Source: Pseudomonas yamanorum (GTDB taxonomy: Bacteria > Pseudomonadota > Gammaproteobacteria > Pseudomonadales > Pseudomonadaceae). Taken from it: 64,000 nucleotides of DNA. Of this stretch, positions 13,780 through 22,210 are shown one piece after another. The DNA is taken from positions 332,745 through 396,744 of the forward strand of contig NZ_JACARE010000017.1 in assembly GCF_013386765.1 (NCBI RefSeq), read 5' to 3'. The translations under genes and the position numbers were made by a program. Each line of letters begins with the position of its first letter. Within the stretch, counting starts at the first letter, position 1. The notes under the pieces are model-generated. The model did not search any database, had not been told where the DNA came from, and was given only the letters and a program-made list of their open reading frames with translations.

Positions 13780-15280
13780 ATGCCAGGGTTTTTGCATCAA
13801 TGATGCGGTTGCGCCCGGTGTGCTTGGCTTCGTACAACGCCTGATCGGCGCTGAGCAGCAATTCTTCCAGGGTGGTACGGCTGCGCCTGGTCCAGGTACT
13901 GAGGCCAATGCTGACGGTAATCGGCACCGTATCCCCTCCCACCCGTGGCAGGTGCTCGACGCTGCTGCGGATATGTTCGGCAATCAACAACGCACCCTGG
14001 CTGTCGGTGTGCGGCAGCACCACTGCAAACTCTTCACCGCCATAACGGGCCGCAAGGTCGGCCGGGCGGCGGATATTGCCCTCGACCACCTGCGCCACCG
14101 TGCGCAATGCCTCGTCACCACCTTGATGGCCATGCCGGTCATTGAAGGCCTTGAAGTGGTCCACATCAATCATCAGCACGGTCAATGGTTCGCCTGAACG
14201 CTGGGCGCGGTCCCATTCCAGGCGCAGGCGATGGTCCAGGGTGCGACGGTTGGCCAGGCCTGTCAGGGCATCGGTGGCTGCCAGTTCTGACAGCACCTGC
14301 TCGGCACGGTGGCGCCGGCGCAGCTCCATGCAGAGCATCCAGGTCAGCCACAGCAGGCCGATGCACAAAATCCCGGTGGCACCGCTGATCACCAGTGCCG
14401 CACGCTTCCAGGGGGCGAATATGTCGTTGGTGGACAGGGCAACCACGACAATCAGTGGCAAATCCCCCACGGTCGAGAACGTGTAGAGGCGGTTCTCCTT
14501 ATCCACGCTGGAGTCGCCACGAAAGCTGCCGTCACGCTCGTGGAGTATGCGCGCCACGTTCGGGCGCTGGCTGAGGTCCTTGTCGATCATGTCCCGTTCC
14601 AGCAACGGCTGTTGAGCCAGCAGGATGCCTTGCTGGTTGATCAGGTTGATGGTGCTGTCGTTGCCGATATTCAGGCTTCGAAACAGTTGCTGGAAATACG
14701 ACAGGCGCATGGAGGCCACGGCAACTCCCAGGAATCGCCCGTCGGGCCCGGAAACCCGGCGGCTGAACGCGATGCGCCATTGGTCGTCACACACGCAGCG
14801 CGCGACGAAGGGCCGGCTGATGAACAGGCCCAGGTCGGGGTTCTTCCTGTGGGCCTGAAAGTAGTCACGGTCGGCAAAATTGGCGGCGATGGGCGTCAGC
14901 AGCGAAGAGTCGGCAATCACCTCGCCGTTCTTGTCCAGCAGCAGGATATCGCCCTTGTACGGCGCGGCTTCCGAGCGGTCGAACAGCACCAGGTGACGAA
15001 TGCTGGCCGATACACCGGCCAGATCCGTGCGTTCGGTGGCTGCGATCAGGCCTTTGATCGATAAGTCGTACAGCTCGACGTTACGCAGCACGTCGGCATC
15101 GATCAGTTGCGTGATGTTATTGGCCGTACGCTGGGCAGTCTGCAACGTGTTGGTGTGTTCGCGAATCAGCAACCCCGCGACCACCAGCAGGATCAGCAGC
15201 ACCGTGACGCAACTGCCGATAATCAGCAGACGCTCCGGGCGGTGGGTAGGGCGGGGCGGGCGGGTGGTGCTTGGGCTCAT
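13778..15280 (-). CDS. membrane diguanylate cyclase with dCache-type sensor, copy 1
   Basis: The 500 residues have a basic tail, a membrane span (about 18-40), a periplasmic sensor of some 250 residues that looks like a double Cache domain, a second span (about 295-318) and a cytoplasmic GGDEF domain. The active site is GGEEF at 414-418, preceded five residues earlier by RPAD, a product-binding I-site. So this should make c-di-GMP from two GTP and be inhibited by it. The sensor holds a Cys-x-Cys pair (C162, C164). The gene next to it is a close paralogue. The ligand is unknown. Confidence 0.93.
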   Translation of the reverse strand: MSPSTTRPPRPTHRPERLLIIGSCVTVLLILLVVAGLLIREHTNTLQTAQRTANNITQLIDADVLRNVELYDLSIKGLIAATERTDLAGVSASIRHLVLFDRSEAAPYKGDILLLDKNGEVIADSSLLTPIAANFADRDYFQAHRKNPDLGLFISRPFVARCVCDDQWRIAFSRRVSGPDGRFLGVAVASMRLSYFQQLFRSLNIGNDSTINLINQQGILLAQQPLLERDMIDKDLSQRPNVARILHERDGSFRGDSSVDKENRLYTFSTVGDLPLIVVVALSTNDIFAPWKRAALVISGATGILCIGLLWLTWMLCMELRRRHRAEQVLSELAATDALTGLANRRTLDHRLRLEWDRAQRSGEPLTVLMIDVDHFKAFNDRHGHQGGDEALRTVAQVVEGNIRRPADLAARYGGEEFAVVLPHTDSQGALLIAEHIRSSVEHLPRVGGDTVPITVSIGLSTWTRRSRTTLEELLLSADQALYEAKHTGRNRIIDAKTLA

Positions 15281-15331
15281 CGGGCGTACTTCTGCTTCGA
15301 GGATGCCCTTAGCGTAGTTGCTGATAACGGC

Positions 15332-16825
15332 TCATGTGGCCTGACTGTGAACGATGCGGTTGCGCCCGGAGTGCTTGGCTTCATACAGCGCCCGGTCGGC
15401 ACTCAGCAACAGCGCTTCCAGCGAGCCACGGCTGCGTTTGTCCCAGGTACTGAGGCCGATGCTGACGGTGACCGACAGTGCGTCTCCGTCCGCAGGCGGC
15501 AAGTGCTCCACCGCGCTGCGGATGTGTTCGGCGATGGTATTGGCGCCGTCGCCGTCGGTGTCCGGCAGGACCACCGCGAACTCTTCGCCGCCGTAACGCG
15601 CGGCCAGGTCGGCAGGGCGGCGAATGTTGCTGCCGATGACCTGGGCCACGTGGCGCAAGGCTTCGTCACCGCCCTGGTGGCCATGGCGGTCGTTGAAGGC
15701 CTTGAAGTGGTCGACGTCGATCATCAGCAAGGCCAGCGGCTCGCCGGAGCGTTGCGCACGCTCCCATTCCAGGCGCAGGCGCTGGTCGAGGGTGCGACGG
15801 TTGGCCAGGCCGGTGAGGGCGTCGGTGGCTGCCAGTTCCGACAAGACCTTTTCGGCGCGATAACGACGGCGCAGTTCCAGGCGCAGCATCCAGGTCAGCC
15901 ACAGCAGGCCTGCACACAGCACGCCGGTGGCGCCGCTGATCAGCAGGGCGGCGCGCTTCCAGGCGGCGAACACGTCATCGCTGGACAGCGCCACCACCAC
16001 AATCAGCGGCAGCGCGCCGACATTGGTGAACGTGTAAAGGCGTTGCGTGCCGGTGGTGGAGGAGACGCCGCTGAAACTGCCACTGCCTTCACGCAGCATT
16101 CTTTTGAAGTTCGGTCGCGTGCTCAGGTCCTTGTTGATCATGTCTTTTTCGAGCAGGGGCTGCTGGGCCAACAGAATGCCGTCGTTGTTCAGCAGGTTGA
16201 TGGTGCTGCCGCTGCCGATGGTGAGGCGGTTGAACAACTGGTCGAAGTACGCCAGGCGCATGGTCGCCACCGCCACTCCGGCAAACTCGCCGTTGGGCCC
16301 GGGTATCCGGCGGCTGAACGCAATACGCCAGACCTGATCGCAGTCGCATCGAATCTTGAAGGGGCGGCTGATGAACAATCCCGCGTCGGGGTTCTGCTGG
16401 TGCACCTGGAAATAGTCGCGATTGGCGAAATTGCGCGGCGTGGGCGCCAGGGTGGAGGAGTCGGCGGTGACGGCGCCGTTCTTGTCCAGCAGCAGGACTT
16501 CGCCTTTGAAAGGGGCGGCCGTGGACTGGTCGAACTGCACCATATGCAGGATTTCGGCCGACACTTGGGGCAGATCATGGCGGGTGGTTGCGGTGATCAG
16601 GCCGTTCAGGGCCAGGTCGTAGAGTTCGACGTTGCGCAACACATCGGCGTTGATCAACTGGGTGATGTTGGTGGTGGAGCGCTGGGCCGTCAGCAGTGCG
16701 CTGGCGTGTTCGCGAATCAGCAGTATGGCAACGATGATTACGATCAGGATGACGGTGAGCCCACTGCCCAGAATCAGCAAAAGCTCCGGGCGTGCAGGCT
16801 GGGTGAAGGTGCGGCGTTGACTCAT
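15332..16825 (-). CDS. membrane diguanylate cyclase with dCache-type sensor, copy 2
   Basis: This is the tandem partner of the preceding cyclase: 497 residues from the ATG at 16825 (an in-frame TTG lies 21 bases upstream). It has the same plan of span, periplasmic double-Cache-like sensor, span and GGDEF domain, with GGEEF and the RPAD I-site. From the second span onward the two copies are nearly identical, while their sensors differ at many positions. The Cys-x-Cys pair (CDC) is kept. The 51-base gap to copy 1 suggests co-transcription. Confidence 0.93.
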   Translation of the reverse strand: MSQRRTFTQPARPELLLILGSGLTVILIVIIVAILLIREHASALLTAQRSTTNITQLINADVLRNVELYDLALNGLITATTRHDLPQVSAEILHMVQFDQSTAAPFKGEVLLLDKNGAVTADSSTLAPTPRNFANRDYFQVHQQNPDAGLFISRPFKIRCDCDQVWRIAFSRRIPGPNGEFAGVAVATMRLAYFDQLFNRLTIGSGSTINLLNNDGILLAQQPLLEKDMINKDLSTRPNFKRMLREGSGSFSGVSSTTGTQRLYTFTNVGALPLIVVVALSSDDVFAAWKRAALLISGATGVLCAGLLWLTWMLRLELRRRYRAEKVLSELAATDALTGLANRRTLDQRLRLEWERAQRSGEPLALLMIDVDHFKAFNDRHGHQGGDEALRHVAQVIGSNIRRPADLAARYGGEEFAVVLPDTDGDGANTIAEHIRSAVEHLPPADGDALSVTVSIGLSTWDKRSRGSLEALLLSADRALYEAKHSGRNRIVHSQAT

Positions 16826-16911
16826 GGGACTGGCTTCGGCACTCAAGATGCTGGCAGTTTAGTTCCATGTTGTGAAAAAAAAGTCGCCGCCGCTAAAAGA
16901 AAGCCCGAAGG

Positions 16912-18234
16912 TTAAAAAACGTCAATCGGGTAGTCGACGATCACCCGGTATTCATCCACGTCCCGATCCACGGCCGCGTAGCCATTACCGCCGCGATTGG
17001 TCGCCCATTGCAGGCGCACGGCCAAATCCTTGGCCTTGCCACCTTGCACCACGTACTTGAGGTCGATGTCGCGCTCCCAGTGCTTGGCGTTCTTGCCGTC
17101 GGCGCTGTACCAGGAGGAATAGCCGCGGCTGTCCGGGTCGACCGTGGTCAGGTCGGTCTTGCCGCTGATGTACGACACGGCCGAGGTCAGGCCCGGCAGG
17201 CCCAGCCCGACAAAGTCGTAGGCGTACTTGAGCTTCCACGAGCGTTCGTTGGGGCCGTTGAAGTCGGAGTATTGCTGGGAGTTATCCAGGTAGATGCTAT
17301 CGCCCTGGCTGATGTAGTCGAACGGGGTGTTGCCGTTGACCCGCTGGTAAGCGGCGGTGACGCTGTGATGGCCCACGCCCACGGTGAAATGCAGGCTGTA
17401 GGTGTTGTTGTCGATGTTGCCCAGCAGGGCCTTGCCGGTTTCCTGGGTGTGATAGTAGTGCAGGCCCGGGTTGAGGCTGACCAGTTCGTTCAACTGCCAG
17501 GTGTAGTCCAGGTCGTAGTAGTACTGGTTCCAGATGTCCTTGAGTTCGGACGCGTACAGGTTGCTGGTCAGCCCCGGCACGCCGCTGAAGGACACGCCGG
17601 CCCAGTCCAGGTGCCGGCTGTCTTCGCCATTGGGCAATGCGCCGTAGCTGGTGCCGATGCGCCGGTGGCCGCTCTGGTTGTAGAGCTTGGTGAAGCTGGC
17701 CTGGCCGCCTTCGAACATCCAGCCATCCAGGCTGTGGTTGGTCAGGCTCACGCCGCGGAAGGTCTGGGGCAGCATGCGGGTCATGCCGCCGGCGATCACC
17801 GGGTTATTGAGGAACAGGTCGCCGGCTTTCAGCTCGGTGTCGAAGGCGCGCATTTTCAAGGTGGCGCCGGCGGTGGAGAACGAGGCGGGGGCTTTGCCGT
17901 TGCCGGAGCCCACCGGCAGGATGCTGGAACCGTCGGTGCCGCCGCCGCCGTCGAGCTTGAGGCCGAGCATGGCGTTGGCGTCCAGGCCGAATCCGACGGT
18001 ACCCGGGGTGTAGCCGGATTCGAAGATCCCGATGATGCCCTGGCCCCATTCCTTGCTGTCATCGGTGTGAATGTCGCGACGGTCGCGGTTCATGTAGTAG
18101 TTGCGGGTGTTGATCTTGAAGCTTGCACCTTCGACGAAACCGTCGGTGGCCGGGGTGTCTGCCGCGTGGGCAAGGGGAACGATCGTTGCAGCAATCGCGA
18201 GGAATAACGGGGTGAACGTCAGCGAGGTTTTCAC
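16912..18234 (-). CDS. OprD-family outer-membrane porin
   Basis: The 440 residues start at a GTG with AAAGGAG eight bases before it. A Sec signal peptide ends at ALAHAA-type residues (about 1-24). The mature protein alternates short strands rich in aromatic residues and glycine and ends in a terminal Phe, as outer-membrane barrels do. [13 protein letters not shown] at the mature N-terminus and KYDF/KYAYDF-type strands match the OprD family of substrate-specific channels for amino acids, peptides or organic acids. Which substrate it takes cannot be read from the sequence or neighbours. Confidence 0.88.
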   Translation of the reverse strand: MKTSLTFTPLFLAIAATIVPLAHAADTPATDGFVEGASFKINTRNYYMNRDRRDIHTDDSKEWGQGIIGIFESGYTPGTVGFGLDANAMLGLKLDGGGGTDGSSILPVGSGNGKAPASFSTAGATLKMRAFDTELKAGDLFLNNPVIAGGMTRMLPQTFRGVSLTNHSLDGWMFEGGQASFTKLYNQSGHRRIGTSYGALPNGEDSRHLDWAGVSFSGVPGLTSNLYASELKDIWNQYYYDLDYTWQLNELVSLNPGLHYYHTQETGKALLGNIDNNTYSLHFTVGVGHHSVTAAYQRVNGNTPFDYISQGDSIYLDNSQQYSDFNGPNERSWKLKYAYDFVGLGLPGLTSAVSYISGKTDLTTVDPDSRGYSSWYSADGKNAKHWERDIDLKYVVQGGKAKDLAVRLQWATNRGGNGYAAVDRDVDEYRVIVDYPIDVF

Positions 18235-18302
18235 CGGTGGAGCTCCTTTGGGTCAATCGAAACCGGCCAGTGTTGTTGGGGTTCCTGGCCTTTTTTCAGC
18301 GC

Positions 18303-18331
18303 AAAAAAAAGCCGCTGAACTCAGCGGCTTT
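18303..18331 (-). terminator. strong leftward intrinsic terminator
   Basis: On the minus strand AAAGCCGCTGA pairs perfectly with TCAGCGGCTTT across a two-base loop and runs into eight T (18303-18310). No minus-strand gene precedes it for several hundred bases, so it ends either a small RNA or an attenuated porin leader. Confidence 0.88.
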
Positions 18332-18447
18332 AAGACGGATTCCCAGTGTAGAGCCCTGGAAATAAGTCGAGGGAAATCGGGGGAGAGCGGGTCGGTCTTA
18401 ACCGCTGCGCTCATCGATGCGACAAATTAGCGCAGGTGAGCGGTGCG
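18303..18447 (-). ncRNA. candidate small RNA or attenuated porin leader
   Basis: The orphan terminator at 18303-18331 is preceded, about 145 bases upstream on the same strand, by a plausible promoter, and the intervening DNA has no credible reading frame. A transcript of roughly 145 nt ending in a GC stem and eight U is the form of an Hfq-binding small RNA. It might instead be the 5' leader of the porin, whose GTG lies 69 bases past the terminator. I do not recognise the family with certainty. Confidence 0.45.
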
Positions 18448-18453
18448 ATACAG

Positions 18454-18482
18454 AGTGTAACAAGATAATGACTGTTGCCCAA
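18454..18482 (-). promoter_or_regulatory. candidate promoter of the leftward small transcript
   Basis: On the minus strand TTGGGC (18477-18482) stands 17 bases from TACACT (18454-18459), which is preceded by TG one base away, an extended -10. Start near 18447. Confidence 0.4.
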
Positions 18483-18517
18483 ATCGCAACAGTCTGGGCT
18501 CGCGGGTGTGGCGCGTC

Positions 18518-18546
18518 CTGACAAGCCCACGCAAGAATGTTAGCGT
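18518..18546 (+). promoter_or_regulatory. candidate promoter of the dehydrogenase gene
   Basis: CTGACA (18518-18523) lies 17 bases before TAGCGT (18541-18546), which carries a TG extension. Transcription would start near 18553, about 30 bases before the ATG. It is divergent from the small-transcript promoter. Confidence 0.4.
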
Positions 18547-18583
18547 GCTTGCCATTCCCACGTAGTCGATGAGCCCGCCTTCC

Positions 18584-19558
18584 ATGAAAAAGACTGTCCT
18601 CGCCTTCAGCCGCGTCACCCCGGAAATGATCGAACGCCTGCAACAGGATTTCGATGTGATCGCCCCCAACCCGAAGCTTGGGGACATCAACGCCCAGTTC
18701 AACGAAGCTTTGCCCCATGCCCACGGCCTGATCGGCGTTGGCCGCAAACTGGGCCGTGCGCAACTGGAAGGCGCGAGCAAGCTGGAAGTGGTCTCCAGTG
18801 TGTCGGTGGGCTACGACAACTACGACCTGGCGTACTTCAATGAACGCGGGATCATGCTCACCAACACCCCCGACGTGCTCACCGAAAGCACCGCCGACCT
18901 GGCCTTCGCCCTGCTGATGAGCAGCGCCCGCCGCGTTGCCGAGCTGGACGCCTGGACCAAGGCCGGCCAGTGGAAAGCCAGTGTCGGCGCGCCGTTGTTT
19001 GGCTGCGACGTACACGGCAAGACCCTGGGCATTGTCGGCATGGGCAACATCGGCGCGGCCGTCGCCCGCCGTGGTCGCCTGGGTTTCAATATGCCGATTC
19101 TCTACAGCGGCAACAGCCGCAAGACCGAGCTGGAACAGGAGCTGGGCGCGCAGTTCCGCAGCCTCGACCAGTTGCTGGCCGAAGCCGACTTCGTCTGCCT
19201 GGTGGTGCCGTTGAGCGAGAAAACCCGGCACCTGATCAGTCATCGTGAACTGGGCCTGATGAAATCCAGTGCGATCCTGGTGAACATTTCCCGTGGCCCG
19301 GTGGTGGATGAGCCGGCGCTGATCGAAGCCTTGCAGAACCAGACCATCCGTGGCGCCGGCCTGGATGTGTACGAGCAGGAGCCGTTGTCCGAGTCGCCCC
19401 TTTTCCAGTTGAGCAACGCCGTGACCCTGCCGCACATCGGCTCGGCCACGAATGAAACCCGCGAAGCCATGGCCAATCGCGCCCTGGAAAACCTGCGCAG
19501 TGCCTTGTTGGGCCAGCGTCCGCAGGATCTGGTGAACCCGCAGGTGTGGAAGGGCTGA
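18584..19558 (+). CDS. D-isomer-specific 2-hydroxyacid dehydrogenase (GhrB/TkrA-like)
   Basis: The 324 residues from ATG 18584 (another ATG lies 15 bases upstream; neither has a good ribosome site) form the two-domain fold of NAD(P)-dependent D-2-hydroxyacid dehydrogenases. Visible are the nucleotide loop LGIVGMGNIGAAVARR near residue 150, the catalytic arginine in NISRGPVVDE, the glutamate in LDVYEQEP and the histidine in LPHIGSATNETR. The closest match I recall is the glyoxylate/hydroxypyruvate/2-ketogluconate reductase group. The exact substrate is not decided by sequence. Confidence 0.9.
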   Translation: MKKTVLAFSRVTPEMIERLQQDFDVIAPNPKLGDINAQFNEALPHAHGLIGVGRKLGRAQLEGASKLEVVSSVSVGYDNYDLAYFNERGIMLTNTPDVLTESTADLAFALLMSSARRVAELDAWTKAGQWKASVGAPLFGCDVHGKTLGIVGMGNIGAAVARRGRLGFNMPILYSGNSRKTELEQELGAQFRSLDQLLAEADFVCLVVPLSEKTRHLISHRELGLMKSSAILVNISRGPVVDEPALIEALQNQTIRGAGLDVYEQEPLSESPLFQLSNAVTLPHIGSATNETREAMANRALENLRSALLGQRPQDLVNPQVWKG

Positions 19559-19570
19559 TCACTGCTTTTT

Positions 19571-19669
19571 GTAGGAGCGAGCTTGCTCGCGAAGAGCGTC
19601 AACGATAACGCGGGCGGCCTGGATCAACGCAGTGCCCTCAGGTTTTTCGCGAGCAAGCTCGCTCCTACA
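19571..19669. repeat. palindromic REP-type repeat (GTAGGAGCGAGCTTGC family)
   Basis: Twenty-three bases beginning GTAGGAGCGAGCTTGCTCGC at 19571 recur as a perfect inverted copy ending at 19669, separated by about 53 bases. This is a paired REP (REPIN-like) of a family common in fluorescent pseudomonads. It lies just after the dehydrogenase stop, where it may shield the 3' end of the mRNA. Confidence 0.9.
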
Positions 19670-19732
19670 GTTTTCAGCGTGCAAGTCGATAACGGTCTAT
19701 AGATCGTTATCCCTGATCCACAGAAGGTTTTT

Positions 19733-20635
19733 ATGTCCACCACCAAAGCCCGCGCAGACTCACTCTCGCTTCTGCTCTTTACCTTGCGCAGCGGCAAGCT
19801 GATGGCGATCAACCTGCTGAAAGTCAGTGAAATCATTCCCTGCCCGCCGCTGACCAAGCTGCCGGAGTCGCACCCCCACGTCAAAGGCATCGCCACCTTG
19901 CGCGGCACTGCCTTGTCGGTGATCGACCTGAGCCGCGCGCTGGGGGAAATGCCCCTGCAAGACCCGGACGGCGGCTGCCTGATTGTCACCGATGTAAGCC
20001 GCTCCAAGCAGGGCCTGCATGTGCAAGCGGTGAGCAAGATCGTGCACTGCCTGACCACCGACATTCGTCCGCCACCGTTTGGCTCTGGCGGCACCCGTTC
20101 GTTTATCACCGGCGTGACCCAGGTGGAAGGCGCCCTGGTGCAGGTACTGGACATCGAAAAAGTCATCCACGGCATCGCCCCGGCGCAAATCGAAGCGGCG
20201 CCCACCGACCTGACCATGGAAGAAGCCGAAGTGCTGGGCAACGCCCGAATCCTGGTGGTGGACGACAGCCAGGTCGCCCTGCAGCAATCGGTGCACACCC
20301 TGCGCAACCTCGGCCTCACCTGCCACACCGCCCGCAGCGCCAAGGAAGCGATCGACCGGTTGCTGGAGCTGCAAGGCACTGTCGAGCAGATCAACGTGGT
20401 GGTCTCAGACATCGAGATGTCCGAAATGGACGGTTACGCCTTTACCCGTACCCTGCGGGAAACCCCGGACTTCCAGGACCTCTACGTGCTGCTGCACACC
20501 TCCCTGGACAGTGCGATGAACAGCGAAAAAGCCCGCCTGGCCGGGGCCAATGCGGTGTTGACCAAATTTTCCTCCCCGGAGTTGACCAAGTGCCTGGTGA
20601 TCGCCGCCCAGACTGTGGCGCAACAGGGCATCTGA
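19733..20635 (+). CDS. cheV: chemotaxis coupling protein CheV
   Basis: The 300 residues combine a CheW-like coupling domain (about 10-160, with LLKVSEIIPCP and VKGIATLRGTALSVIDL) and a C-terminal receiver domain (about 172-295). The receiver has the acidic pair VVDDSQ, the phospho-acceptor aspartate in VVVSDIEMSEMDGYA and a lysine in LTKFSSPEL. CheV couples chemoreceptors to CheA, and its phosphorylation is thought to tune adaptation. GAAGG precedes the ATG. An acetyltransferase gene follows after only three bases, so they are probably co-transcribed. Confidence 0.93.
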   Translation: MSTTKARADSLSLLLFTLRSGKLMAINLLKVSEIIPCPPLTKLPESHPHVKGIATLRGTALSVIDLSRALGEMPLQDPDGGCLIVTDVSRSKQGLHVQAVSKIVHCLTTDIRPPPFGSGGTRSFITGVTQVEGALVQVLDIEKVIHGIAPAQIEAAPTDLTMEEAEVLGNARILVVDDSQVALQQSVHTLRNLGLTCHTARSAKEAIDRLLELQGTVEQINVVVSDIEMSEMDGYAFTRTLRETPDFQDLYVLLHTSLDSAMNSEKARLAGANAVLTKFSSPELTKCLVIAAQTVAQQGI

Positions 20636-20638
20636 CCG

Positions 20639-21121
20639 GTGGGTGAATACTTCCAGTTGCTACGCCGGGACCTCACCGGCAGTTTGCCCGCCCCGCAATG
20701 GCCGGCGGATATTCAGCTGGATCATTACCACGAGGCCCTGGCCCCGGCGATCCACGCGGTATTGAGCCTGGCCCAGGAACAGGGCGGCGGACGTGTCGGC
20801 TCCCTTGAGCACTGGCGCCAGCAGTTTGTCACCGACGCCGAGTTCGACCCCAAGTTGTGCCTGGTGGCCAGCAATGCCAGCGGCATCCTCGGGGTGTCGC
20901 AATGCTGGACCAGCGCCTACATCAAGAACCTGGCCATTCACCCGTGCGCCCAAGGCATGGGGCTGGGCCGGGCCTTGCTGCTGCACACCTTCCAGGTGTT
21001 CAAACAGCGCGGCGAGGCGTTCGTCGACCTCAAGGTGCTGGAGTCCAACCTGCGGGCCCGGCACCTGTATGAACGTGCGGGCATGGTGTTTGTGCTGCGC
21101 GATCTTGTCCCCGAGGACTGA
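20639..21121 (+). CDS. GNAT-family N-acetyltransferase
   Basis: The 160 residues begin at a GTG directly after the cheV stop. The acetyl-CoA site motif AIHPCAQGMGLGRALL (about 98-113) and the following ESNLRARHLYERAGM are typical of GNAT enzymes. The substrate is unknown. The tight spacing after cheV suggests translational coupling, but no functional link is known to me. Confidence 0.85.
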   Translation: MGEYFQLLRRDLTGSLPAPQWPADIQLDHYHEALAPAIHAVLSLAQEQGGGRVGSLEHWRQQFVTDAEFDPKLCLVASNASGILGVSQCWTSAYIKNLAIHPCAQGMGLGRALLLHTFQVFKQRGEAFVDLKVLESNLRARHLYERAGMVFVLRDLVPED

Positions 21122-21228
21122 GGGCGCTGGCGCATAACTTGCTTCGTACGAAGGCGAACGGTGAGCAGAGGCAAAAACCCGCCACCGTTCATGAGTGCCT
21201 TCTGACCTTGCCTGGTGACAGATCCTCC

Positions 21229-21972
21229 ATGAATACCCACTTTTCCTGCGTTGGTTGCGGCAAGTGCTGCACCGACCACCACGTCCCCCTGACCCTTGAA
21301 GAAGCCCGCAGCTGGGCGGCTGACGGCGGTAATGTCATCGTGCTGGTGGAAGGTTTCCTGGGCAGTGGCCTGGGGCTGCCCGAGTTGCAGCGCGAGCACG
21401 CACAGCGCCGTTCCGCCATCGTGCCCAGCGGCAATACCGAGGCGTATGTGGCAATCACCTTTGCTGCCTATAACGCCGGGCGCTGCCGGAATCTTGACGA
21501 AGACAACCGCTGCCGCATCTATGAGAGGCGGCCGCTGGTGTGCCGTATCTACCCGATGGAGATCAACCCGCATATCCCGTTGAACCCGGGCGCCAAGGAC
21601 TGCCCGCCGGAATCCTGGGAGCAGGGGCCGGCACTGATCGTCGGCGGCGAGTTGATGGACAAGGAACTGGCCGAGTTGATCAGCCGTTCACGCCAGGCCG
21701 ACCGCGACGATATTCAGGCCAAGGAAGCGGTGTGTGGGTTACTGGGCATTCATACCACGGCGCTCAAGGGCGACGGTTTTACCGCGTACCTGCCGGACAT
21801 GGGGCTGTTTGCCCAGGCGATCGAGTTGGCCATGCAAGAGACCGTGCAGGCCAATGAGTGGGTGTTCCATGTGTCCGGGATGGATATCGCCGAGCAGCTG
21901 CTGGATGCCGGTGCCCGGATTGCTACCGAGGTGCCGGCCAACTATGCGTTTATCTCGTTGCGCGCGGCTTGA
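21229..21972 (+). CDS. YkgJ-family cysteine-cluster protein
   Basis: From the ATG at 21229 the 247 residues begin MNTHFSCVGCGKCC, and further cysteines follow (CRNLDEDNRCRIYERRPLVCRIYP, positions about 87-110, and one at KDCPPE). This CxxCGxCC ... C ... C pattern marks the YkgJ/UPF0153 family, thought to bind zinc or an iron-sulfur cluster. Its function is not established. In-frame codons run 90 bases further upstream, but that stretch does not resemble the family. The next gene converges on it across a large repeat. Confidence 0.82.
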   Translation: MNTHFSCVGCGKCCTDHHVPLTLEEARSWAADGGNVIVLVEGFLGSGLGLPELQREHAQRRSAIVPSGNTEAYVAITFAAYNAGRCRNLDEDNRCRIYERRPLVCRIYPMEINPHIPLNPGAKDCPPESWEQGPALIVGGELMDKELAELISRSRQADRDDIQAKEAVCGLLGIHTTALKGDGFTAYLPDMGLFAQAIELAMQETVQANEWVFHVSGMDIAEQLLDAGARIATEVPANYAFISLRAA

Positions 21973-21990
21973 GTTGGAACGATGTGCGTT

Positions 21991-22190
21991 GTGGTGAAGG
22001 AGCTTGCTGTGGCCAGGGAGCTTGCTGTGGCGAGGGAGCTTGCTCCCGCTGGGCTGCGCAGCGGCCCCAAAATCTTGGGAGCGCTACGCACTCCAGCGGG
22101 AGCAAGCTCCCTCGCCACAGCAAGCCCCCTGGCCACAGCAAGCTCCTTGGCCACAGCAAGCTCCTTCACCACAGCAAGCTCCCTCACCAC
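21991..22190. repeat. mirrored array of 18-base REP-type units
   Basis: Three head-to-tail 18-base units of the form GTGGNNAGGGAGCTTGCT (21991-22044) face five inverted units AGCAAGCTCCYTNNCCAC (22101-22190) across a 56-base centre that is itself partly palindromic. The three left units are reverse complements of right units 4, 2 (one mismatch) and 1, so the whole array can fold into one long stem with unit 3 looped out. It lies between two converging genes. Short open frames through it are not genes. Confidence 0.93.
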
Positions 22191-22210
22191 AAAAACAGCT
22201 CATGCCGCGC

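Larger units (their letters stand above)
18235..18583. other. divergent intergenic region, porin / dehydrogenase
   Basis: These 349 bases separate the leftward porin from the rightward dehydrogenase. They hold a strong leftward terminator, a leftward promoter candidate and a rightward promoter candidate (listed separately). On the minus strand about 40 bases before the porin start is CCCAACAACAC, a weak match to the CA-rich motif bound by Hfq/Crc in pseudomonads. No protein gene was seen. Confidence 0.6.

Noticed and set aside
15107..16915. 602-codon open frame antisense to the second diguanylate cyclase
   Set aside because: The opposite strand encodes a complete GGDEF protein with active-site motifs. 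The antisense product is low-complexity Gln/Val/Gly-rich sequence.
22101..22190. Possible CRISPR array
   Set aside because: The 18-base units are joined directly without spacers, face inverted partners, and no cas gene is nearby.
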